Shown here one piece after another: positions 1 through 11,219 of a stretch of DNA of 21,690 nt. A model generated the notes under the pieces. That model ran no database searches, had not been told where the DNA came from, and was given only the letters and a program-made list of their open reading frames with translations. The first letter of the stretch is position 1. Each line of letters starts with the position of its first letter. Made by a program: the position numbers and the translations under genes. The stretch is from Plakobranchus ocellatus (lineage: Eukaryota; Mollusca; Gastropoda; Plakobranchidae), in NCBI GenBank assembly GCA_019648995.1, contig BLXT01007928.1, forward strand, positions 3,756,121-3,777,810, written 5' to 3'.

Positions 1-2995
1 TAAGGAGAGAAAGTGGAGGGGAACAGCGAAAACTAGGGTTATATTGAAATAGACTGGAAGTCCAGAGACAGGCCGACGGGCAGTTTACTCAACAGGCAAG
101 TGGCAAACAAATCTATAAATCTAAAACTATGTTGACAGAGAGGCAGAAATTGGAACAACTTATAAAAAAGTGAGAGGTACAGTGAGAGAGAGAGAGGGAG
201 CGAAGGAGAGAGCGAGGGAGGGATGGAGAGAGAGAGTGGTGGGAAAGAGGGAGAGAGAGAAGGAGGGAAGGAGAAACAGATACAAGCAGGGAGGAAGGGA
301 GAGAGAGAGAGGGTAGAGAGACAAAGGGAGACATAGAGATCAACATATCAGTAATGAGCATACACGGCTGTTCGTATCAGATCAAACAACGTTCCATGAA
401 TAGGCTGCATTGTACTTATTAAACACTTTTTCCAAAAAAGAAAAAAAAATAATAATATATAAATCGAGTCAGGTTCGGTGTTTTTTGCGGCGTTTGTCAC
501 GTCAACGATCAGGGCCAATCACATGCAGCTCTCTACAACAAGCTGTTCATTGTTTTTCCTCGTGTTAGTTAAGCTTTAGAAGCCGGAGGTTTTGTTAGAA
601 ATCCCGTAGGCAAGATACCCTGAATGCAAGTGAGGGAGAGCGTTAGGCACATTGTGTAAAAACTTACAGTCACAACTATTTTATATTATTTTCAACTAAC
701 TAAAGTGATCATTCCTTTATTTTAAATTTTGATCTTTTTTTGGTCGTCTTTATTTTCTAGAATTTGGCTTCCAAGATTGTGATTAAATGGTAGGAGGTCT
801 CCTCCCTCCTCCCTCCTCCTTTAAATTTTCCAAAAACTATTTTTATTACTCGTTATTACTAGTTGTTTTTTTCTCACATGCTCATTTTTCTTCTCATTTA
901 ACTCATTTATTTCTTTTTTCCCACGGCAATGCCTCTGATGTCCGTTACTTGACAAATGTTATATCATGTCATTCATTAAAATATTTTTTTTTTAGTTTAT
1001 CATGTTTTATTGCGTACATTTCATAATAAGACAAGAGTTTAATTGGTTGCCTTTAACTAATACTGCCATTAAATAATCAATAAACATAATTAAGTCATTG
1101 CTATTAATTGTTTTATATTTAGAGGACCATCACCTCGGCAATGCGTGTGTATTTAATGGTTGCTTTCCGCGAATGCATTAGATAATTATGTTCTGCTAAA
1201 AGCTCAACATAAGAATGGGCCCATCTTCTGCATATTTCTCATCATTCTTCTCATTATTTTGCTTTACCGTTTTCGTGGGAAACTAAGTCATAAAGTGGAT
1301 CGCTTGTTCATATTATATAAAAGTTAGTTTTAGAAGAGTTATGGTTTGGATTGGAGTTCAAGTGCCGGGATTTATGGTGTGGCAAGGTTTGGAATACAAT
1401 GTGCCATTCGTCTCTTCCTGGTCTGTTACGTGGGAAATGTCAATGAGACTAATTCCCCAAGGCCGAGCCAAAGGGGGGAAATAGCGAGGGAGCGAAAGAG
1501 AATGGTGAGGGAAAGGAGCAGAGGACACTTGGGTTATTTGCAACGCTAAGATAATTTTTTGGGTTTTTTTTTTTTTATCATTTAAGACTTGCTTGAACTA
1601 AATATTGCTTTTCAATAGAGACTTTCCTATTCGTCGCTTTTATTCATATACGCTAGGTGTTTTATCTTGAACTGCCCGTGCCTGAAATTTACTTTGTTTT
1701 ATAGGTATTAATAGGAAAAGGGTTTTGATTGAAACATTCAAGAAAGACCACTTACATGTAAATATGATTATCTTTCTTTTAAATGCACGCAGTTGGTTAC
1801 TATGCAGTTTCTGACCTTTGCATGAGGTCATCGGGTGCAGAGTGCAGCCTCGCAAAGCCAATAACTTGCAGTCCCAATGATAACCCAGCACTATTCCTTA
1901 TATTGACCTCTTTAGATAGTGCCATAGACCTCTACACACACCCCTCCACACACATAAACACATACAACATTTGTTAGGTAAACTTTAATTCACATAGCAG
2001 ACGTGTAGATCTGCCTTCTTCAGGAATTGTTTGCCGCAATATTCGTAGAGTGAAAGGATTTACCCAAGCTGTAGAAGCCCCTGTTTTAAATCCCTGGACA
2101 AGCTTAGGGGAGAAGAAAATATTGTTTAACTTTGGTACGAAGGTGATACACAGGGTCTAACCTTTATCCTTCGCTACTGCAGTCGTGTGGTCTAGACATA
2201 GTTACGCTATTTCTATTCCGTATTGCATTCGGTTTGGCAACTGACTTTCACTTCAGATTCTGGCATATTCGTAGGGGTGAAAGCATTACCAGAACTGATA
2301 ACACTTGAAAGAAAGGGGTAGACTCCCAAGTAAGTACGTAGCTTAGCGAAAGGTGCCAAAACCTATCGTGAATAGCCCGTAGTGAATCATTATATTACAT
2401 TTCTTTTTATTTCTCTTTACAGTATTTAAATATCTCTTTGACTATCACTGATGTTAGGCAAAATTCATTTTAAAGGTATCACACACAAACGCACCACACA
2501 CACATATATACATATTATATTAATGCATATGAATAAGTGTTTGTATGTATTCATATTTAGTATATTTTATAATATATGAAATTAACCATTAATAATACCG
2601 GTAATGCACTTTAGTTCAGATGAATTGATTTGTTTTTAGCGAATTGGTCATCCATCAGCATTGTTCATGATTCTGTATATTGTACCCTAACATGCATTAC
2701 GTTCAACCAACATGTGATAGTGTCCCCGTTTTAAACAAGTTTGCCAATATAAAACCTGCATTAGAAGCGCCTACCAAAAGCTTCTGCCCCGCATTGCATT
2801 GGGCAGTTTTCCAGAGGCTAATGTTGTCTTTTCTCTCACTCCTTACACAGCAATTTTGTAACAGTAGGTGAGCAACAAAATCAAATCATTTCAGTGTAAA
2901 ATCAACTTTTCATGTTGCGCTTTATGAATCTTACGCCAGCTGTGGAGCAAGTTTGAATCTTGTACATATTGATACAGTCATATTATTCCTGTCCG

Positions 2996-2998
<3 letters not shown>
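1..2998. other. Upstream noncoding DNA
   Basis: No credible coding exon is visible on either strand. Open frames here are short, low-complexity or rich in simple repeats. The stretch holds a purine (GA) tract at 180-338, several poly-T runs, and a weak direct repeat of a motif beginning atattcgtag near 2039 and 2266. It lies 5' of the transporter gene and may be intergenic DNA or a 5'-UTR intron. No TATA box, initiator or CpG-rich promoter could be assigned with confidence. Confidence 0.6.
180..338. repeat. Imperfect (GA)n purine tract
   Basis: An almost unbroken purine strand made of GAGA, GGGA and AGGGAG runs, with only scattered pyrimidines. It accounts for the serine/leucine-rich open frame on the opposite strand, which is not a gene. 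Confidence 0.9.
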
Positions 2999-3079
<81 letters not shown>

Positions 3080-3103
3080 CTCTCTCCCTTTCTCTCCCTC
3101 TCC

Positions 3104-3135
<32 letters not shown>

Positions 3136-3218
3136 TTCTCTCTTTCTCTCTCTCTCCCTCTCTCTCTCTTTCTCTCTCTCTCTCCGTCTCTCTCTTTCTC
3201 TCTTTATACATGTATATT

Positions 3219-3278
<60 letters not shown>

Positions 3279-3288
3279 TATATTTCTT

Positions 3289-3320
<32 letters not shown>

Positions 3321-3342
3321 CTATATGTCTGTCTGTCTGTTT
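2999..3342. repeat. Compound microsatellite (CT)n-(TA)n-(TATC)n-(TGTC)n
   Basis: Four simple-repeat blocks lie end to end: about 200 bp of CT with CCCT and TTTC interruptions to about 3205, alternating TA from about 3228 to 3275, TATC tetranucleotides from about 3291 to 3320, then a few TGTC units to about 3342. Long open frames on both strands (Ser/Leu and Arg/Glu repeats) are artefacts of the period-2 sequence and are not annotated as genes. Confidence 0.95.
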
Positions 3343-5481
3343 AACTTAATATTTATCTATTTATCTATCATCCCTCTTCCTCTTCTTATCTCTGATCTCA
3401 TATGGTTTATAATTATATTCACATCACATCCTCTTTCCTCTTCGTATTTCCCCACCTTCCCCACACCACCGAGCAAAAAGGACAAGTTACGTTCCCAGGT
3501 GCTTGATTAATCGTTTGACCCCGTCAGCCCCTACAAGTCTTCCGGCTGTCAGCGCTATTTATATCTTCATCGTTTATTGCCTCTTGCTACGTTTTAGACT
3601 GTAAGAAGCCCAATATAATTATTATTTTTGTTCCTTTATAGTAGATTATCCAAAACGATTTTCTTTTACCAATATAAGAAAAAAAGAGACATAAATAGAT
3701 AGTTTATTATTAATGTTCACCAACAAAACATTAATGAAATAATGCCCGGCTAAACATTGCTATTTGAACAATCCAGTGTAGGGATTTTTAAAATAAAAAT
3801 GATGAAAATAATACTTACAAGCCGATTTAATCTATTTTGGCTTGTTTGCTAATATTAACACTATCCAGAATGTGCTGTAAATATAGTTTAATGTGCAGCC
3901 CTATCTTTACCACTATTAGTTTGCCTATTTCGCATTTTACCGTATATTTCGGTGGTTTTTTTATGCTATGGTCAAATATTAAGTTGACAGTTGCCTTATA
4001 CATGACGTAACATCTGTAGTTTACCTCCTAACATCTTCGTTGCTTAATATTTTTCTTAGTTTTCAGTATCGCAATATTTGATGGCTTTAACTTCGTTTTC
4101 TATAATTTAAACGAATCGTTTCCACTAATTTAAGCCAAGCTAATACTAGATGATCCCTCTAACCTAACAGGCTTTTCTACCGTCATCCTCTTCTCTACTC
4201 CAAGATTATACTTGTGGCCTCAGGGTTTAGAGGTAACGGTTTAATTACACCAGCCAACATGATGACACTTAGCGTCAGGTGGTTTTTCCTTGTATTTTTT
4301 ATTAGGCGATCACGACCAGACCATTAGCATGTATGTATTAGAGATCTGATCAAACAAGAGGGACAAAAATTGATCTGTATCTTTCTGTCCTGATTTCTCA
4401 GATTCGTAGATTATATTATAAACTATTCACTCGAAGTACAATCTATCGTTTGGTTTCTCAATCTGTTATCTTTAATATTAGGTCTTTATTTGCATAATAT
4501 TTTTGTCCAAAAACTGTTACTGTTATATGTATACGTATATAAAAATGTGTGTGCGCGCGCATGGAAAATGTATATATATTCATAGAAATATGTTGTACAC
4601 ATCTATCTATTCCTTTACCTGCATATCTATGTGTCTACCTACCTCTGTCTATCTTAGACGGTACATCATATCTAATTTCCCAAATTAATTATTGTTTATA
4701 CGTGCACCTTTCATCGTATCAGTCTATCAATTTGTACCTCTAGCTTCTTACCTACGGTCCTTAAATTTTCTGTCTATTTGTCTGCCGATTTATTGAAAGG
4801 GCTACAAATCTACTTTTTAGAAATGATGATTCCTTTCAATCTGTCCTTACAAGATTTTTGCCTCATCTTACATCAGTAAAATATAGAAAAGCGAAACGAT
4901 TCTAAGATCTTCAATATGACATCGCATTTTTTAATGAAACTGCCATGAAAAATGTAAGCCTTCCAAGTACTGCTGGTTTTACAGGAAAATTGAACTAAGA
5001 AACAAAACAAAGAGAATGCACTGTCCATTTTTTTTTAAAATTGAATTTTAAAATTTAACTTCATTACACATCATGCTTTGCCCACCCACCCTGCTCGTTC
5101 TTTTCAACGTGTTCTTAACGTGTTCTAAAGAGTTTTTAAAAGTGTGCTCGTTAATTAATGTGTAGTTAAGCACTGCCACAGCCTGGCCCAGTGCTACAGA
5201 ATAAAATCAGCATAAACTCTTGATAAGGACCCATTAGGCTGTTTTAGGGTGTGTGGGTGTTTTAGCATACATTTTCAAAAGCCCTTAAAGTTTATGCTTA
5301 TCCTAAGTTTGGATTATTAAGAAGTAGGTGGGGAAAAAAATTGAGTTAGGAGAAAGATTGAAGTAATTCATTTATAATTAGTGGAATGTATTGTAGGCAA
5401 AGCGTAAAGGAAAATCAAAGGAGCTGCAACTGACAACAATATCCCAAAATAATTACTTTCATTACTTTTAAAGAAACCTTA
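3343..5481. other. Noncoding DNA upstream of the SLC6 gene
   Basis: AT-rich sequence without recognisable exons. It holds a short alternating purine-pyrimidine tract (GTGTGTGCGCGCGCAT, about 4546-4561), TCTA-like tetranucleotide runs around 4600-4660, and a 10-bp inverted repeat AGCATAAACT / AGTTTATGCT at 5209-5218 and 5289-5298. The last kilobase may include the promoter or a 5'-UTR intron, but I see no motif that decides this. Confidence 0.55.
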
Positions 5482-5509
5482 GGGGTGATGTAGGGGGTGG
5501 GGGTGGGGG
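5482..5509 (+). promoter_or_regulatory. G-quadruplex motif upstream of the 5'-UTR acceptor
   Basis: Four G-runs (G4, G5, G5, G5) are separated by loops of 7, 1 and 1 nt, which fits the canonical intramolecular G4 pattern on the sense strand. It sits about 50 bp upstream of a likely splice acceptor (5556-5557) and about 180 bp upstream of the start codon. It could therefore act in the DNA near a promoter or in pre-mRNA near the acceptor. The fold is predicted from pattern only. Confidence 0.6.
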
Positions 5510-5557
5510 CATTTTTTTTTTTTAGCTCTTACCTTTGTCACTTTCTTTTACTTTCAG

Positions 5558-5689
5558 GGATCGGAGAGTTTCTTCAAGTAGACTTCCGCAAAAGCAGCTT
5601 TAACATTATTCGGATAAAGGTGGGCACCAAGCTCATGTGTGTGAGAGAGAGAGACAGACAGAGCAGGGCTGTCTAGCTAGTCGGAATGA
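5558..5689 (+). other. Probable 5'-UTR part of the first coding exon
   Basis: A long pyrimidine stretch ending CTTTTACTTTCAG at 5557 looks like a good 3' splice site. This suggests the first coding exon begins at 5558 and that at least one untranslated exon lies further upstream. The leader contains a short GA run (5642-5654) and two upstream ATGs. If transcription instead starts inside this stretch there is no 5' intron; transcript data would decide. Confidence 0.5.
5635..5676 (+). CDS. Upstream ORF 1 (13 codons)
   Basis: ATG at 5635 is followed by 12 more codons and TAG at 5674-5676, wholly inside the putative 5' leader and ending 13 nt before the main start codon. The peptide is short and Arg-rich because it reads through the GA run. 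It is best seen as a possible translational control element, not a functional peptide. It exists in mRNA only if the leader is transcribed as proposed. Confidence 0.35.
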   Translation: MCVRERDRQSRAV

Positions 5690-5730
5690 ATGAACAGAAC
5701 CAGAGAGAAGAGTATGAGAAAGCTCATTGA
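5686..5730 (+). CDS. Overlapping upstream ORF 2 (14 codons)
   Basis: ATG at 5686 is 4 nt upstream of the main ATG (5690) in another frame, and ends at TGA 5728-5730. It has G at -3, a better Kozak position than the main ATG, which has T at -3. Scanning ribosomes would meet it first, so it could lower initiation at 5690 and favour the in-frame ATG at 5714 (A at -3). Confidence 0.35.
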   Translation: MNEQNQREEYEKAH

Positions 5731-6172
5731 CGACAGCGGCAGCAGGAGCACTTTGTGTGACAGACCCGAGAAAACTATTGGTAATCACCGTGGTTACCAA
5801 GGCAACACAGGCAGCCGTGCCTCATTGCACAGGAGCGATGGTTCACTGGACAGGGACGCGAAAGACTATGCGACTCAATTGCGGAGCAACACCAAGCTAC
5901 AAAGAACTGATGATTCTAGGGATTTCAGCGACCTTGAGCTAGACAGAAGCGCCGACAAATACCTGAGTGACGCGACTCTGGAAGATGGTGGTGACGGTGA
6001 GGAGGGGAGGGAGCATGGGGAGGAGAGAGAGGAGGAGGAGTACACGGAGAGTGAGGCATCTCTGGCGTTCACAAACTCTTCTCTAGCATACACGGTCAGT
6101 GAGGTAGAGCTGGTCAGTGGATGGCTGGAGGGCAAGTCTCCCTTGGCACTAGCTTCTAGCCGGGTTAAACAG
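5690..6172 (+). CDS. SLC6 exon 1: cytoplasmic N-terminal extension
   Basis: Encodes residues 1-161. It is hydrophilic, with no membrane segment or signal peptide, as expected for the cytosolic N-terminus of SLC6 carriers. Residues 98-122 are strongly acidic (runs of Glu with Asp and Gly), followed by a small internal repeat SLAFT / SLAYT (124-135) and many Ser/Thr. An in-frame TGA lies directly before ATG 5690, so the frame cannot start further upstream in this exon; Met9 (5714) is an alternative start in better context. The exon ends AAACAG|GTAAGC in phase 0. Its last ~30 nt resemble the unit of the 55-bp array downstream. Sequence-level homology to other N-termini is not visible; the assignment rests on splicing in frame to exon 2. 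Confidence 0.75.
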
Positions 6173-9100
6173 GTAAGCTTACACCTTTTTGGAGGGTAAC
6201 ATAATTATCTTGTATGTAGAGCCTAAAACTTGAGATAGGTATTTAGACAGGCGCTATCGTTTAGCATTAGCGAGTTGCCGTTCAAGGCATACGAGCCCTG
6301 ACAAAGAGCATTCCTCTGGCTCTAGCTTCTAGCCGCTCTAGTCAAACGAGCTCTGACAGAGAATATCCCTCTGATTCTAGCTTCTATCTGCTCTAGTCAG
6401 GTGAACCCTGACAAAGAACATTCCTCTGGTTCTAGCTTTTAGCCGCTCTAGGAAGGTGAGCCCTGACATAAAGCATTCTTGTGGTTCTAGCTTCTAGCCG
6501 TTCTAGACAGGTGAGCCCTGACAGAAGTCATTCCTCTGTTCTTGCTTCTAGCCGCTCTAGACAGGTGAGCCCTGACAGAGAGCATTCCTCTGGTTCTAGC
6601 CTCGAGCCGTTCTAGGCGGGTGAGCCCTGACAGAGAGCATTTCTCTGGTTCTAGCCTCTAGCCGCTCGAGGCAGGTGCACTTATGGACAAACCTCCGTTG
6701 ATCCTAAAATGCTCTTGATAGAGAGCACACCCTGACTCAAGATCCCATCCACATAAATAAGATGCGGTGGACAGTTATCACATTACTGTTCTAGTCAGGT
6801 AAGCAGCGACAGAAAACACTATAGAACCATTCTTTCAGAGTCGCAGTGCATAGACTCAAGATCCCATCCACATAAATAAGGTGCGGTGGACAGTTATCTT
6901 CCTTGACGTGAGCATCACATTACTGTTCTAGTCAGGTAATCAGCGACAGAAAACACTATAGAACCATTCTTTCAGAGTCGCGGTGCATAGACTTCCCTGC
7001 ACAGTTTCCGTGGTTTCAATCAGGATATTTCTTGCGAAAACAGATTTGTTTTTTGTTTGTTGTGTTTGTTTGTTTTTTTGTTTTTTTTTAATATTTATTT
7101 TTATTCAAAAGTAACTGAAACACTTATTGCATTTTGCACCAATATAAACAAACACAATTCCCTAGAATTTTTTTTACTGGTCAAAAATTTGTCTCTTCAA
7201 GGTCTAAAGTGATCCATACAAAAGGAAACAATTTTTTGCATTTCATATGCTTAACAGTCCTTAATGGCTTTAAAACAATGAACATACATTAGATTTAACA
7301 CTATCTCCATGAAAAATCATATCAGTTCTTTTAAAGATTAATGCTAGGTCAATTTAGTTTAGTTAACTTAGCCACACATTATCAATGCTATAATCTTTCA
7401 AAACGCAGTTCGTGATTATTAAATTCTCCACACATTTTCTTTTGCTTGTTTAGTTAGTTTCTCATTATTGATTATTCCTATTGTGATCATAACTTTACTC
7501 TTTTATTCAAATAAGAATACACTTGATAACATAATCGTTTCGTTCTTATTAAACATTTGATATATATGAAATTCATGGTGTGAGTATGGACGATTACAGT
7601 TGTTGTCATTGTACGTCCCCGCGTCTTCCATAGAACATTCTGCTTACATCCACAGCCAGTCGGCGACACCCAGGCACCTCCGCCATCCAGTGTGAGCCAC
7701 AGGTTTGCCTTCGCTGAGGATGAGAACAAGGAGCGAGGCAACTGGACTGGAAAGCTGGACTTTGTCCTGTCGATGCTGGGCTATGCCGTGGGCCTGGGGA
7801 ACATCTGGAGATTCCCGTACCTCTGCTACAGGTCAGTTGGTTAGCACAGGATCGTTGATGATTGGCTACTTCTTGTTGGTGTGGTGGTTAGTAGTGGTGC
7901 TTTAGATCCTGATGGTATGCGTTGGATTCTCGCCAGTTGGGTGGTATTGTGAATTATAAAGATGTTGGTTTTTATCAGTTCTACCTCAAGGTATAACAGG
8001 CACAAACATGTTGATGGGTCCCATTCCCATGTTAGTCATTATTCATTCCCCAATGGTTGTCTCACGTGTATCTGATTCAACTACTCCTCATTATCAAATT
8101 AACGATCTACCGCTAGACCACCAAAGTAGAAGAATAATTTTCGGGCAGAGAATTCTCACCCGTAGAGAGGAAATCTGATGTTGGTTAAATACCGGTTTCA
8201 AAGAAGAAACTCTTTTAGTGTCATTTGCTTCTCTCAGGTCGTTGGGTGCTTTTGCATCACGCCTAATCAGTCAGGGGTAACTTTACTCGTTGCTGGCGCC
8301 CTCTCGGACCCAGCTTGTCGAAATAAATCACCGCGATCTATTCAGTCAATTTTTACTGTCTTTGTGTGTGTCTTCTGCGGGAAACAATACTGTTTCCGCC
8401 CTAGACCTCACCTTGAATTTCTCTGAGCCTATATGTACGATGTTCATTCAGTTAGTGTAGGATTCGCTCTCGAACTGTACGTCAGTTCAGTCGCAGAGGT
8501 AGAGGTAGTTGTTTGAGAGATCAGCAAGATAGATATGTAAAGACATGTAGCTACGAGCAAAGGTCGAATAGTTGTCAGTTTTGTAGTTTTACTATAATCT
8601 TTTTGTTTTAAGTAAAGTCTCGAAGCCTAAACATGTAGTTTTTTAAATCCTCGCCCGGTATGGGGAGGGGGACCTTTGAATAGGGCTAGAAATATAGTTT
8701 AGGTTAGTTCTTCATATTTCTAGAACATTAGAGTGTACATTCTACGCTACCCAGCGAGCAGCAGATGATGTATAACCTTAGAATGCTCTTTATAATATTA
8801 TATCCTACCATGTAGTCAAATAAACTTTATAACCAGATGGAACGTGTTATTGCATCAACTCAGAAAACTGGATCTTGTTTGTGTGATGCAAAAGTATCAA
8901 TTAGGAAGATTTTGAGCTAATAGATAGGGATAAAATCTACTATACGATCCGATGACGGCCTAGTCACGATAGTCGTGTGGCCTGCGGTTATGCTACACAG
9001 CTATTGTGCCAAGGGGTACAAAATAGATGCAGCTTATCTTTTGGTTACCAGCCATCTTCGAATTCAAGAAAATTGCAACTATTTTTCTTCTGAATAGCCT

Positions 9101-11166
9101 CAGTGGGCCATTAAGCAGTGGAATCTTGACGTATCTTAAATAAATGCAACCTCCTCTTATCCCACACCAAGTGTAACATTATTCAGTCCCACTCCCCTTT
9201 TGGCCATTATTCACCATTTCCCAATGGTTGTCCTACGTATCCATTTCAACTACTTCCTCGTTATCAAAGTAACGATCTACTGCTAGTCCACCAAACTAGA
9301 GGCTTAATTCTAGGGCAGCCGAATTCTCACCCGTAGAGAGGAAATATGATGGTGATTAGACAGCGGTTTTAGGGTACTCTTTTAGTGTCATTGTTTATCT
9401 CAACTCTTAAGGTGTATTTGCGGTATGCTTAACCATTCAGGAGTATCTATTTTCCTGCTGGCGCCTTCTCGCACCCAGCTTGTCGAAATAAATCACCACG
9501 ATCTATTGAATCGATTTTTAGTGCCTTTGTTTGTGTCCTCTTGGGGAAACAATACTGTTTCCGTCCTTGACCCCCACCTTGACTAGACTTTCTCTGAGCC
9601 TATATGTACGATGTACAGTCATTTAGTAAGTGACTTGCTCTCCAGCTTTACGCCAGTACGAGCAGAGGAAGACGTAGTTAATTCAGAGAGCACGCAGAGT
9701 AGATGTAAAGACATGTAGCCACGAGCACAGCTCCAATAATTCTTCAGTTTTACAGCTTTATATAGTTTTCTAGTTTTAGTTAAAGTCTCGAAGCCAAATC
9801 ATGTAGTTTTCTAACGCCTCGTCCGGTATGGGGAGGGGGGAACTTAGAGTAGGGCTAGTTGTATAGATACGGTTAGTTGTCGTTATTTTATTTCTAAAAT
9901 ATTAGAGTCTACACCACCCAGTGAGCAACAGATAGATGTATAACCCTAGATTCTTCTTTACAATAAAATAAACTAGCATGCAGTCAAATAAAACATATAA
10001 ACAGATGAAAAAGTGTTGTCGCCGAGACTCAGAGTGCTGCACCTTTCTTGTTTGTTTGATATGAAACTCCCAGGATGCCTTTTGAATGAGGAAGTCACAA
10101 AGTAGATTTTAAAATAAATAAATAACCCCACTGTACGATCCGATGACGGCCAAGTCATTAAAGTCGTGAAGCCTGTGGTACTACAACACATGGTAGGTAC
10201 AAACTTATAATAAGTCCTGATTATCACGTATTTTTAGATCCTATGGACGATGGCCCAACACAACTTGTCGCTTTACATGGTCGAAGAGCCAGCGTCTCAC
10301 CAGCAGTGGTCTTCAGCAACATTATGCAGATCTTAACTCATACAGACAGAGATAAAGATTGTATCATTTTTTTCTTTTAAACCTCAGAATTTTAAAGAAA
10401 AGCTGTTTTTGTAGTCACAAATATTATGTTCGAGAGGCTATCTGTCAACCGTCCCGACAATGGATACTAGTTATCGCGCAATATTTCCCTATCACAATTT
10501 CGGTAAATCAAAGCATTGATGTCCCCGTCCCATATGACTTAGCCATTAACTTAAGAGGTTAAAAGTAAACCTATTGCAAGCTAACTCAGCAAATTAATCA
10601 ACTAACTTTCTCCCAATCCTTTAGGGTTCTTAGAAGGCTAGAGACTTCGCACGTATCCTGTTTCTTTTGCACGACTACCTGGGTTATTCTTAAACATGTA
10701 ATATCATTGTTTTTATTTCTTAGGGCTTTCTCTGGAAGTGAGGGATCTTATTTAAAAAAAAAACAACTGTCTCTATTAAAATTATTTTTCCCCAGAAATG
10801 GCGGAGGTGCATTCCTTCTGCCCTACCTGCTTATGCTATTTTTAGTGGGCATACCTTTGTTCTACCTGGAAGTCAGTCTGGGTCAGTTCTGCAGTAAGGG
10901 AGCCGCGAAATGTTGGGATTTCGCTCCGCTTTTTAAAGGTAAATGTAAACCTATAAAATTGTATAGGTGATTGTGATTTATTGGTGAAGCTTTTTGTTAA
11001 ATTGCCTTTGTAATGAAGTTTAGTGAGAAAAATAAGTGAGAAAATATGCAAAAGAAAATCAAGTAATGAGAGTGACATGAAAGAGTAAGCAAGAGGGTAG
11101 AGACAGTGGACAATAGATAGAGAGAGAGGGGGGGGGAGAAAGGGAGAGGGAGAGAGAGAGAGGGGG

Positions 11167-11219
<53 letters not shown>

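Larger units (their letters stand above)
6173..7655 (+). other. Intron 1
   Basis: Phase 0, GTAAGC to CATCCACAG. Contains the donor-bearing 55-bp array (about 6270-6678), the 119/137-bp duplication (6734-6989), and a T/G-rich run (about 7046-7091). Reading through the donor from exon 1 meets a stop at 6197-6199. The remainder (7100-7640) is AT-rich and featureless. Confidence 0.85.
7832..10795 (+). other. Intron 2
   Basis: The largest intron. Most of it is a tandem pair of diverged ~1-kb blocks (about 8010-9010 and 9172-10200) separated by about 150 bp. The rest, 10200-10720, is AT-rich with no exon-like feature except the alternative acceptor at 10722-10723. A possible 82-residue frame inside the first block (8178-8426) is not conserved in the second block and is not called. 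Confidence 0.85.

Noticed and set aside
2039-2290. Short direct repeat ATATTCGTAG-GTGAAAG
   Set aside because: Only about 25 bp similar with no extension; too little to call an element.
2953-3510. 185-residue open frame on + strand and Arg/Glu-rich frames on - strand
   Set aside because: Wholly produced by the CT/TA/TATC microsatellite, with no non-repeat coding signal.
8178-8426. 82-residue frame in intron 2
   Set aside because: Lies in the repeated block and is not preserved in the second copy.
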